A stretch of 64,000 bases of DNA, from NCBI RefSeq assembly GCF_036194065.1, contig NZ_CP108095.1:2790001-2854000 (forward strand), in the 5' to 3' direction. Shown one piece after another: positions 17,096-24,692 of this stretch. Each line of letters begins with the position of its first letter. Within the stretch, counting starts at the first letter, position 1. The notes below the pieces were generated by a model, which was not told the origin of the DNA, did no database searches, and saw only the letters and a program-made list of their open reading frames with translations. This DNA is from Streptomyces sp. NBC_00239 (GTDB taxonomy: Bacteria; Actinomycetota; Actinomycetes; Streptomycetales; Streptomycetaceae). Both the position numbers and the translations under genes were made by a program.

Positions 17096-18373
17096 TCAGG
17101 CGGCGAGGGTGGGGGTGGGGGTTGTGGGGACGCGGGATACCCGCCACCAGGCTGCTGCCGCCTTGAGGGCCGAGCCGGCCGCCAGGCCCCACGCGGCGCC
17201 CGCCGCGCCCCACATCGCGTAGCCGGTCAGGAGGAACGCCACCGAGAGCAGGGAGAAGACGACCTGCACGGAGAGCGTCGCCTTGGGCGACAGGACCCGC
17301 AGGGTCAGCAGCGCGCAGGTGCCCAGCCCCATCACGGCGTACTGCGCACCGGTCGCCGGCAGCAGGGCCGCGGCCGGCGCCCACGTGTCGCCGAGCAGCT
17401 CGCGCCCGATCCGGTCGGGCAGCGCGTACAGGACCGCCGCCCAGCCCGCACCGACCGCCGCGAGGACCAGGCCCAGCAGCGCGGTCGCCCGCACCACGGC
17501 CCGTGTGCCGACGAACCGGCCCAGCACCGGCGGCCCGAACGCGTTCGCCGAGTTGAACAGCACGTTCAGCGGCCCGAAGAGGGTGGTCGCACCGCGCAGC
17601 GCGCCGACCGCGAGCGGGGTCGCGAAGACGCCGAGGCCGAGGACGGCGAGCTGGCTGGAGCCGTTGCCGACGGCGAACTCCACCACGAAGCGCCGCCCGA
17701 GGTGGTCGCGGCCCAGCAGCCGGCGGGGCTCGGCGCGGTGTCCGGCCGTGAACGGGCGCAGCAGGAGCAGGCCCAGGGCCAGCGCGGGCAGCGCCGACAG
17801 CCCCCACACCAGCACCAGCCGGGCCGGGCCGGCCCCGTGCGGCTGTACGGCGAGCGCGGCCAGCACGCAGACCAGCCGGAGCAGGTCCGCGGCGAACGCC
17901 CGCTGCGGCTGGCGCACCGCCGAGAAGCAGTACCGCAGGCCGTCCTGGAGCAGGACCAGCGGGAGGACCAGGCCGAGTGCGAGGAAGGCCCGGCCGCCGG
18001 CGCCGGCCACGAGCAGCCCGGTCAGGGCGAGCAGGGCGCCCGCGGCCAGCGAGCCGAGGCCGGTGAAGGCGACGGCGGAGCGGCAGGCCGCCCCGAGGGC
18101 CGGGCCGCGTTCGAGGACCACGGTCTGGCCGACGTAGGCCATGTTCAGGCCGAGCAGCACGCTGAAGGCGACGTAGACCATCGAGAACGCGGCGAAGCCG
18201 TCCGCGGTGGACAGCCGGGCGGCCAGCACCAGCACCAGGATGTTGGTGAGGCTGGACGCGGCCTGGTCGCCGACCGAGGCCAGCAGGGCCACCGCCCGGC
18301 GCGGCTCGCGCGGCAGCCGTGCGGAGGCATCGCGCGGCCCGGGGGTCCGGACCGCGCCGTCCGGGTCCGTCAC
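17096..18373 (-). CDS. Wzx-like polysaccharide flippase
   Basis: 425 residues from a GTG at 18373 that overlaps the stop of the co-polymerase gene (GTGA). The protein is almost wholly hydrophobic, with about 12 segments and few charged loops, as in the MATE/Wzx superfamily (NILVLVLAARLSTADGFAAF, LGLNMAYVGQTVVLERG). Wzx proteins move lipid-linked oligosaccharide units across the membrane. It is last in a three-gene coupled series: glycosyltransferase, co-polymerase, flippase. This position supports a role in exporting the repeat unit of the exopolysaccharide made by this locus. Confidence 0.8.
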   Translation of the reverse strand: MTDPDGAVRTPGPRDASARLPREPRRAVALLASVGDQAASSLTNILVLVLAARLSTADGFAAFSMVYVAFSVLLGLNMAYVGQTVVLERGPALGAACRSAVAFTGLGSLAAGALLALTGLLVAGAGGRAFLALGLVLPLVLLQDGLRYCFSAVRQPQRAFAADLLRLVCVLAALAVQPHGAGPARLVLVWGLSALPALALGLLLLRPFTAGHRAEPRRLLGRDHLGRRFVVEFAVGNGSSQLAVLGLGVFATPLAVGALRGATTLFGPLNVLFNSANAFGPPVLGRFVGTRAVVRATALLGLVLAAVGAGWAAVLYALPDRIGRELLGDTWAPAAALLPATGAQYAVMGLGTCALLTLRVLSPKATLSVQVVFSLLSVAFLLTGYAMWGAAGAAWGLAAGSALKAAAAWWRVSRVPTTPTPTLAA

Positions 18374-20097
18374 CGCTGTCCGGTGCGGACGGTGCGCAGC
18401 GCCACGGTGTCCGTGCCGTCGCCCGGGATGTGCTGGGTCGGGTCGGGCACGCGGGCCGCGGGCTGCGGCTTCGGCTCGACGCGCGGGGCGGGTGCGGAGG
18501 CCGGCTCGCCGCCGCGGCGGCCCTTGGACTTGCTCCGGCCGCCCTTCTTGTCCTTGGGCTGCTCGGCGTGCAGCACCGCTCCGAGCACGGTGCCGCCGGC
18601 GCCGCTGATCAGCTCGCGGATCCGGACCAGGTCGGTACGGTGCACCGCGCGCGGGTCGCAGACCACGAGCACGCCGTCCACCCGGTCGACGAGCGCGAGC
18701 GCGTCCGCGTAGGAGAGGACGGGCGGGGCGAGGACGACCACCGTCGAGTTGGGGGAGTCGGCCTCGGAGATCAGGCGCGAGGCACGCTGGGAGGTCAGCG
18801 CGCGGGGCACGTTGCGCACCCGCTCGCCCGGGATCAGGTCGAAGGAGCCGGATTCGCCGGCGTCCACGGCGAGCTGGCGGCCGTCGGGCCACTCGGTGTC
18901 GGCGGCGCCGCCCGGGTGGCTCCAGCGGGGCCGGGCGCCGGTGTCGGTGCGCAGCTGGCTGGCCAGGACGGGGGTGCGCAGGTCCGCTTCGATCAGCAGG
19001 ACGTCCTTGCCGGTCTCGGCGAAGGACGCGGCGAGGTTCACGGCGGCCGCGGCGGCGGTCTCGCTGGAGCCGCGCGGCGCGACCACCAGCAGCCGGCGCC
19101 GGTCGGCGAACCGGGCGTCGTAGGCCAGCCGGAACGCCACCGACCGGTACTCCTCCGCGAGCCGCGGATCCGCCTCGCCCGCGGCGAGCAGCGGGCCGCC
19201 GCCGGTCTTGTCGCGGGGCAGGGTGCCGAGCACGGGCGCGCGCAGGGCGCGGGCGACGTCGCCGTCGGAGCGCGGCGCGGGGTCGAAGACCAGCCGCACC
19301 CACGCGGCGAGCAGGCCGAGCGCCAGGCCGACGGCCGCGCCGAGGGCGAGCGACATCGGCAGTCCGGGGCCGTCGGGGATGGTCGGCGGGGTCGCGGTGC
19401 TGGTGACCCGGCCGGGGCTCATGTCGAGGGCTTCCAGCTTGGCGATGCTGCCCTGGAGCAGGCTGATCCGTCCCAGCAGGTCGCTCTTGGTGGCGTAGGC
19501 GGAGTCGCGCGCGGTGCCGTCGGGCAGCCCGGAGATCTCCTTGACGAGATCGTCGTGCCGCTTGGCGATGGGGTCGCGCTGGTCCTTGTACCCCTTCACC
19601 ATCTTGTCGCGGATGTTCTCGATGGCCTGCTGGCGCTTGGCGAGGTAGGCCTCGGTCATCGCGTTGGCGCGCTTGGCGGCCTGCTGCGGGGAGGACGCGG
19701 TGTACGTGAAGCGCAGGACGAGGCTCTGCGGCGGGTTGGTGACCTGGAGGCCGCTGCGCAGTCCGGAGAGCCCGGACTCCGGGATGCCGAGCTTGTCCGC
19801 GGCCTCCTTGGCGACGGAGTTGCTGAGCGCGGTCTGGCGCTCGGAGCCGACGTTGATCGCCTTGTCGGGCGACAGGCTCGGGTTGAAGGGGTCGTCGGTC
19901 GGGGTGCGCAGGACCACGTCGGCGGTGGCCACGTACGTGTCCGCCGTGGTGATCCCGAGCCAGGCGCCGCCGAGCAGGCCGATGCCGATGCCGCCCGCGA
20001 TCAGCCGCCGGTAGCGCAGCAGCTGCCGGAACTGGTCCCTGAGGAGGTCCGGTTCGTCTTCGCCCGCCGTCACCGCGGCGCGGTTCGTCTCCGTCAC
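18370..20097 (-). CDS. Wzz/BY-kinase-like polysaccharide co-polymerase with degenerate Walker A
   Basis: 575 residues from a GTG at 20097 overlapping the upstream stop. A Wzz-type chain-length domain has membrane helices near residues ~30-50 (RLIAGGIGIGLLGGAWLGI) and ~255-275 (LALGAAVGLALGLLAAW), with coiled-coil sequence between. The cytoplasmic C-terminal half is a MinD-like/BY-kinase domain. At the Walker A position it reads VVAPRGSSETAAAAAVNLA, with no GK(S/T), whereas the Walker A' LLIEADLR is kept. The C-terminus lacks a tyrosine cluster. It probably sets polymer length or scaffolds Wzy without kinase activity. Confidence 0.85.
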   Translation of the reverse strand: MTETNRAAVTAGEDEPDLLRDQFRQLLRYRRLIAGGIGIGLLGGAWLGITTADTYVATADVVLRTPTDDPFNPSLSPDKAINVGSERQTALSNSVAKEAADKLGIPESGLSGLRSGLQVTNPPQSLVLRFTYTASSPQQAAKRANAMTEAYLAKRQQAIENIRDKMVKGYKDQRDPIAKRHDDLVKEISGLPDGTARDSAYATKSDLLGRISLLQGSIAKLEALDMSPGRVTSTATPPTIPDGPGLPMSLALGAAVGLALGLLAAWVRLVFDPAPRSDGDVARALRAPVLGTLPRDKTGGGPLLAAGEADPRLAEEYRSVAFRLAYDARFADRRRLLVVAPRGSSETAAAAAVNLAASFAETGKDVLLIEADLRTPVLASQLRTDTGARPRWSHPGGAADTEWPDGRQLAVDAGESGSFDLIPGERVRNVPRALTSQRASRLISEADSPNSTVVVLAPPVLSYADALALVDRVDGVLVVCDPRAVHRTDLVRIRELISGAGGTVLGAVLHAEQPKDKKGGRSKSKGRRGGEPASAPAPRVEPKPQPAARVPDPTQHIPGDGTDTVALRTVRTGQR

Positions 20098-21329
20098 GGC
20101 CGGGGACCCCCAAGTGCTTCGTCTATGAGTGCGTCGATGCGGGCCAGGCCCGCGTCGCGGCTCAGGTGGGCCGCCACGTGGCGGGGTCCGGCCGCGCCCA
20201 GCTCGTCCGCCGCCGCCGGGTCCTGCGCGAGGGTCCATACGGCCTTCAGCAGTGCCTCCGGGTCCTCCGGTGCCACGAGGACACCCGCGCCCGACCGTTC
20301 GACCTCCTGTGCGGTGCCGCCCTCGGCCGCCACGGAGGCGACGACGGGCCGGCCGGCCGCGAAGTAGGAGGTGAGCTTGGAGGGCACGCTCATGTCGAGC
20401 ACCGCCGCGTGCTGGGTGACGGCGAGTACGTCCGCCGCCGCGAGGATATCCGGGAACTCGCCGTCGGCGGCAGGGGGGATGATGTCCAGGTTCGGGACGT
20501 CGGCGGCCAGGGACTCCAGCGCCGCGCGCTGACTGCCGTCACCCATCAGGACGAAACGGACGTCCCGGTCCAGCCGGGCGGCTCCGACCAGGACCTCCAG
20601 GCCCTGCTTGAGGCCCATGTTCCCGGAGTGCAGGACCACGGTCTGGCCGGGCGCCCAGCCCAGGTGGTGGCGGGTCCGGCCGCGCGGCTGGGACGGACCG
20701 GGCACGTGCGACCAGTTGGGGACGAGCCGGATCTTCTCCGGGTCCACCCCCATGGCCACGACCCGGTCCACGAACGTCTCGTGGATCACACCGACCAGGG
20801 TGGCCCGCTTCAGCGCGTACGCCTCGGCCTTCGCGGCGAGCGCGGCGGCCTTGTCGCCGCCGCTGATCCCGCTCTGCGCGGCCGCGGCCCCCATCAGGTC
20901 CTGGACGACGGGGACGTACGGGACCTTCCAGCGGGCGGCGAGCCGGGCGGCCAGCACCCCGCCGGCGAGGCTGGGCATCTGTGCGAGGACGGCGTCGGGC
21001 CGCTGCATCCGGGGCGGGGCCACGGCGCCGTGCAGAAGGATCGATCCTTCGAACGCGGCTCGCTTCACGGCGGTCTGCCGGGCGGGCACGGTGTGCCTGC
21101 GCCGGTGCAGGGTGACCCCCGCGCGCTGTTCCGTGCGCCGGAGCGCCCCCTTGTACTCCGGGTCCAGCGACCAGGACGGATAGTGGGGCATACCGGTGAA
21201 GACGTGCGTCTCGTGGCCGATTTCTGCCCAGTGTTCGGCGATCTGCGTCGCGTACGGACCGATTCCGGCGTGCTCCGGAGCGTAATTCGTCGAGACGAGC
21301 AGTAGCCTCTTGTGGCCAGATCTGGACAC
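20094..21329 (-). CDS. GT4-family glycosyltransferase (WbuB/WcaI-like)
   Basis: 411 residues from a GTG at 21329 with GGGGAC about five bases upstream. The N-terminus VSTNYAPEHAGIGPYATQIA is the acceptor-side signature of WbuB-type GT-B enzymes; the C-terminal half contains VVLHSGNMGLKQGLE and MSVPSKLTSYFAAGRPVVAS, the nucleotide-sugar site. It should transfer a hexose, deoxyhexose or HexNAc residue onto the lipid-linked unit at the inner face of the membrane. It is the first gene of the coupled glycosyltransferase/co-polymerase/flippase run. The donor may be GDP-L-fucose made by gmd/fcl, but this is a guess. Confidence 0.85.
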   Translation of the reverse strand: MSRSGHKRLLLVSTNYAPEHAGIGPYATQIAEHWAEIGHETHVFTGMPHYPSWSLDPEYKGALRRTEQRAGVTLHRRRHTVPARQTAVKRAAFEGSILLHGAVAPPRMQRPDAVLAQMPSLAGGVLAARLAARWKVPYVPVVQDLMGAAAAQSGISGGDKAAALAAKAEAYALKRATLVGVIHETFVDRVVAMGVDPEKIRLVPNWSHVPGPSQPRGRTRHHLGWAPGQTVVLHSGNMGLKQGLEVLVGAARLDRDVRFVLMGDGSQRAALESLAADVPNLDIIPPAADGEFPDILAAADVLAVTQHAAVLDMSVPSKLTSYFAAGRPVVASVAAEGGTAQEVERSGAGVLVAPEDPEALLKAVWTLAQDPAAADELGAAGPRHVAAHLSRDAGLARIDALIDEALGGPRP

Positions 21330-21454
21330 GGAACGTCCCCTTCCCCCCTGGGTGGTGCGCAGGCCACCCTAATCGTTCACCAACACGGCCCGGAATGTGC
21401 ACGCTATCGTCTGATAATCCGCCGCACTGGGGAGTGTGGCCTGTGGGGGTACCG

Positions 21455-21952
21455 ATGACGGAGCGAGACATGTCCGAACACAGAGCGCCCATGCGCAAGC
21501 CGTACCGCGTCGGCTACGCGCCGGGCGCCTATGACCTGTTCCACATCGGGCATCTCAACATCCTCCGCCATGCGCGCAGTCAGTGCGACTACCTGGTTGC
21601 GGGAGTGGTTTCGGATGAAATGGCCGAATTGGCCAAGGGGCGCCGCCCGATGATCCCGCTCGTCGAGCGGCTGGAGATCGTCCGGAGCGTCAAGTACGTG
21701 GACGCGGGCTTCGTGGAGACGGTTCCGGACAAGCTGGAGACCTGGAAGCAGGTCCGCTTCGACGTGATCTTCAAGGGCGACGACTGGCGGGGCACGCCCA
21801 AGGGCGACAAGCTGGAGACCGACTTCGCCACGGTCGGCGTCGACGTCGTCTACTTCCCGTACACCGTGCACACGTCCAGCACCCAGCTGCGCCGGGCCCT
21901 GGACGCGCTCGCCGCACCGCTCCCCGAGCAGCTCACCGCCGAACGGCACTGA
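21455..21952 (+). CDS. TagD-like cytidylyltransferase
   Basis: 165 residues from the ATG at 21455 (GGGGG upstream); an ATG at 21470 with GGAG six bases before it is equally good. GAYDLFHIGHLNIL contains the HxGH nucleotide-binding motif, and YTVHTSSTQLRR matches the RT-x-x-ISTT motif region of glycerol-3-phosphate cytidylyltransferase. FKGDDWRGTPKGDKLE is also TagD-like. It should make a CDP-activated polyol or amino-alcohol from CTP. The gene faces a CDP-alcohol phosphotransferase gene and overlaps it by 20 bp at the 3' ends; the two activities would fit in one pathway. Substrate (glycerol, ethanolamine or other phosphate) is not fixed. Confidence 0.88.
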   Translation: MTERDMSEHRAPMRKPYRVGYAPGAYDLFHIGHLNILRHARSQCDYLVAGVVSDEMAELAKGRRPMIPLVERLEIVRSVKYVDAGFVETVPDKLETWKQVRFDVIFKGDDWRGTPKGDKLETDFATVGVDVVYFPYTVHTSSTQLRRALDALAAPLPEQLTAERH

Positions 21953-22655
21953 CCTCGCGGAACCACTTCGCCAGGAACGCGAGCAGGAAGAGCGCGGCCA
22001 CCGCGCCCAGGCCCGCGTACGCCCACCGGAACAGGTCCCCGCCGCCGATCAGCAGGAACACCAGGCAGAACACCCCGTAGTCCACCGGCAGCAGCGCCAC
22101 CGCGCGCAGCGTGGAGGGGGCGGCGGCGGGGCTCCCCGGCTCCGCCTTGGGCTTCAGCTTCTCCGTGAGCAGCCCGCCGAAGAACGTGACCACCGAGGCG
22201 AACTGGAAGCCCAGCGGCACCAGCAGCCAGCCGTCACCGGGCAGCCCGTACTCCTCGGGGAACCGGTAGAACGCGATCAGCACGCAGCTGTGCAGCGCGG
22301 TCACCTTCGCGCAGTCCACCACGTGGTCCAGCCACTCGCCGGCCGCGCTGCCGCCGCCGCGCAGCCGGGCCAGCTGCCCGTCCGCCGAGTCGAAGGCGAA
22401 GCCCAGGGCGAGCGCCGCCCACACGGCGACGCCCAGCGCCCACGAGGGTGCGGCCAGCGCGACCGCGGCGATCGCCGCGAAACTGAACGCCGCGCTCACC
22501 AGCGTCACCTGGTTCGGGCTGAGCCCGAGCACGTACGAGCCGGCGGCCAGGTACCGCCCGGTGGGCCGGTTCACGTACCGGGAGTAGAGCGACACCCCCT
22601 TCGCGGACTTCTGCGCCCCGCGCAGCTCCCGAAGTGCGGTCCCGACTCTGCCCAT
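21933..22655 (-). CDS. CDP-alcohol phosphatidyltransferase family membrane protein
   Basis: 240 residues from the ATG at 22655; upstream GTG starts are possible and no start has a strong Shine-Dalgarno. The complete CDP-alcohol phosphotransferase signature is present: DSADGQLAR, then a Gly eight residues on, then DHVVD, giving all four metal-binding Asp residues. There are five to six membrane segments. Such enzymes transfer a phospho-alcohol from a CDP-linked donor to another alcohol. With the adjacent cytidylyltransferase this suggests a phospholipid-like or polymer-linked phosphodiester product inside the exopolysaccharide locus. The actual acceptor cannot be inferred. Confidence 0.88.
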   Translation of the reverse strand: MGRVGTALRELRGAQKSAKGVSLYSRYVNRPTGRYLAAGSYVLGLSPNQVTLVSAAFSFAAIAAVALAAPSWALGVAVWAALALGFAFDSADGQLARLRGGGSAAGEWLDHVVDCAKVTALHSCVLIAFYRFPEEYGLPGDGWLLVPLGFQFASVVTFFGGLLTEKLKPKAEPGSPAAAPSTLRAVALLPVDYGVFCLVFLLIGGGDLFRWAYAGLGAVAALFLLAFLAKWFREVSAVRR

Positions 22656-22760
22656 GCGCCACCAGATCCCCTCATAGAACGCGGGTACGACCGTCCCGCC
22701 CGGGGGCACATCATTGCAGGGCGCCGCGGGGTGCCGGAGAGCCCCGGTCCGCGAGCGGGG

Positions 22761-23951
22761 TCAGTTGGCCGGTTCGATGGCGAAGAGCTGCCCGCCGCGG
22801 CCGACGCACCGCTCCATCACGGCCTCGGCCCCCGCCGTGGTGACCGACCCCTTGATGCCGACGCAGCCCTGCCCGTCCACCCGGAACACGTACTGGTTGC
22901 TGCCGCGCGGCCCGGACGGCTCCACGTGGAAGCGGCTGTCGGTCTTGCAGTCGTCCATCGGCTCCAGCAGTCCGAAGCCCGGGCCGTCGGTGAGGGCCTT
23001 GAGGCATCCGGTCCCGTAGTCCGGGTGCCGCCACTGGATCCGGTACAGGTCCCCGCCCATCCGCTCCAGCAGGGTGGTCTGCGGTCCGGCCTGCGAACAC
23101 GGCCGCTGCACGGCGACCAGCGGGGTGTACCGGCTGTCGGGCACCCGGCCGTCGGTCAGGCACATGCCCGGCGCGCTCAGCGGCAGGATCCGCACCCAGC
23201 CGGAGGGCAGTGTGACCGTGCGGGTGAGCTGCTGGGGCGGGGTGTCCGAGGTCCCGTCCGCACTCAGCGCCGCGAACGCCCCGGCCGCGGCGACGGCCAG
23301 CAGCACCGCGACCCCGGCCGCGACCCGCCCGGACCACGGCACCCGCCCGCGCCCGGACCGCGACTGCGGACCCGCCGGCTCGGGCGTGAGCTCGAACGCG
23401 GTGCCGGGCGCGGGTGCGGCTGCGGGTGTGGGTGCGGCTGCGGGATCGGCGTCGGAGGGGTCCGTACGGGAGGACTCGTGGGCGGGCGTGCCCGACTCCG
23501 CCGGGGGTCGTGCCTGCGGCGGTTCCTGCGGCCGTTCCCGGGACCGCTCCTGCGACGGCGGCGAGGAGGGAGACGGGTGGGACGGGTGGGGCAGTGGAGA
23601 CGTACGGGACGGGGGAGACGGGTCGGGGGACTGCGTTTCCGGCCGTGCCGCGGCCGACTGCCGTTCGGCGACCGTGCTCCACGCGGTCAGCCACTCGCCG
23701 ACCCGGTCCGCGTCCCCGCAGGCGCGTACGAACGCGGCCAGCAGCTCGGGCCGCGGCAGCGTGCGGCCGCCCAGTACGCCGGCCAGCGTGCTGCGCGCCA
23801 GCACCTCGCCCTGCTCGGCGGCCCGCTCCTCCAACTGCCGGTACGTGAGCCCCGACCGCTCCTTCAGCGCGCGCATCAGCGTGACGAACTCCGCCGCGTT
23901 CCGGGCGTGTCCGGGCGCGCGCTCCCCCTGAGTCTCCTCCATGGCGGCCAT
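22761..23951 (-). CDS. HTH-transmembrane-ricin-like protein
   Basis: About 396 residues from the ATG at 23951 (second ATG at 23942 possible). Residues ~15-75 are an XRE-like helix-turn-helix (LMRALKERSGLTYRQLEERA, STLAGVLGGRTLPRPELLAA). A long Pro/Ser/Glu/Arg linker follows, then one membrane helix (RVAAGVAVLLAVAAAGAFAA). The extracytoplasmic C-terminal ~150 residues have six cysteines and repeated Q/G-C motifs (GTGCLKALTDG, GQGCVGIKGS) like a ricin-type beta-trefoil. The architecture suggests a one-component membrane sensor that could bind a carbohydrate outside and DNA inside; ligand and targets are unknown. Confidence 0.7.
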   Translation of the reverse strand: MAAMEETQGERAPGHARNAAEFVTLMRALKERSGLTYRQLEERAAEQGEVLARSTLAGVLGGRTLPRPELLAAFVRACGDADRVGEWLTAWSTVAERQSAAARPETQSPDPSPPSRTSPLPHPSHPSPSSPPSQERSRERPQEPPQARPPAESGTPAHESSRTDPSDADPAAAPTPAAAPAPGTAFELTPEPAGPQSRSGRGRVPWSGRVAAGVAVLLAVAAAGAFAALSADGTSDTPPQQLTRTVTLPSGWVRILPLSAPGMCLTDGRVPDSRYTPLVAVQRPCSQAGPQTTLLERMGGDLYRIQWRHPDYGTGCLKALTDGPGFGLLEPMDDCKTDSRFHVEPSGPRGSNQYVFRVDGQGCVGIKGSVTTAGAEAVMERCVGRGGQLFAIEPAN

Positions 23952-24339
23952 CCTGCCCGAGCGGATGCCCCGGTGAAGGGCGATATCGAGACGCGGGCGG
24001 CGGCCGGTGCGCGGCGGCCGCAATTCAGGACAGGCGCTGACCAGCACGGACAGGTGTCCGCTGTCCGGGACAGCGAGAACGCGTGCGCAGAACGCGACGC
24101 GCGTGCCAATGTCGGTTGCGCGACGAACGCCGGGAATGGCCGCCCCAGGGCCGACCGGCCGGATTCCGTCCCCCCGTCGGCCGGGGTGACCGGAATACGG
24201 GCACTCCGTGCCGGTGGGGTGTCGCTGCCGTCGCGGTACGGGGGTACGCGACGGCCCTACTTCGGGCGGTCCCCTTCCGTCCGCAGCGACTGTCCGTCCC
24301 CGGACGGCAGTTGACCACCCGGGCCGCTACGAGGCCCCC

Positions 24340-24388
24340 GGAGCCGGGAGTTGCCCACCACCCCCCGTGGCAACCAACTCCCGGCTCC
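24340..24388. repeat. 14-bp-arm hairpin in intergenic region
   Basis: GGAGCCGGGAGTTG (24340-24353) is the exact reverse complement of CAACTCCCGGCTCC (24375-24388); the loop contains a second complementary pair TTGCCCAC/GTGGCAA. It lies in the 740-bp gap 23952-24692 between two minus-strand genes and probably acts in transcript termination or RNA processing. The part of the gap from 23952 to 24339 shows no feature I can name. Confidence 0.6.
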
Positions 24389-24413
24389 TCCCCGACCCGC
24401 CCGTGCAAACCCC

Positions 24414-24585
24414 CAGCCCTTGTCGGCGCTGCGTGCGCCAATTCCAGCCCTGTCGGCGCTGCATGCGGCGATTTCAGCCTCGCCGGCGTTTGAGGCGCGG
24501 GGTTTGGGGCGGAGCCCCAAGGCAACCCGGCTCCGCCGGGTACCGGGCTCCGCCCGGACCCGCGCCTCAAACGCCGGCGAGGCTG
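24414..24585. repeat. Intergenic palindromic repeat with perfect 27-bp arms
   Basis: The 27-base arm 24475-24501 (containing GCCGGCGTTTGAGGCGCGG) is perfectly complementary to 24559-24585. Inside are a TTGGGGC/GCCCCAA hairpin (24504-24520) and two CCGGG-type hairpins, so the whole would fold as a cloverleaf. Two diverged direct copies of the left arm (CAGCC..GTCGGCGCTG) precede it from about 24414. I recall the GGCGTTTGAGGC sequence as a common dispersed intergenic repeat in Streptomyces genomes. Confidence 0.75.
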
Positions 24586-24631
24586 GAAGTTGCCGCCGAG
24601 GCAGCCGACCAGGAGGAACGCGCGCCACGGC

Positions 24632-24688
24632 CAGCCCGCCAGGGCTGGGAGGCGGTCCCGGTCAGCCCGCCAGGGCTGGGAGGCGGTC
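24632..24688. repeat. Two 26-bp direct repeats downstream of the polymerase gene
   Basis: The unit beginning CAGCCCGCCAGGGCTGGGAG occurs at 24632-24657 and 24663-24688, 31 bp apart. Each unit contains a CAGCCC/GGGCTG hairpin. They sit directly after the stop codon of the minus-strand polymerase gene and may form tandem terminator hairpins. Confidence 0.7.
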
Positions 24689-24692
24689 GCAG

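Noticed and set aside
24414..24585. CRISPR-like or attC-like array
   Set aside because: Copies are contiguous and diverged, spacers are absent, no cas or integrase gene is nearby; it fits a dispersed intergenic palindromic repeat better.
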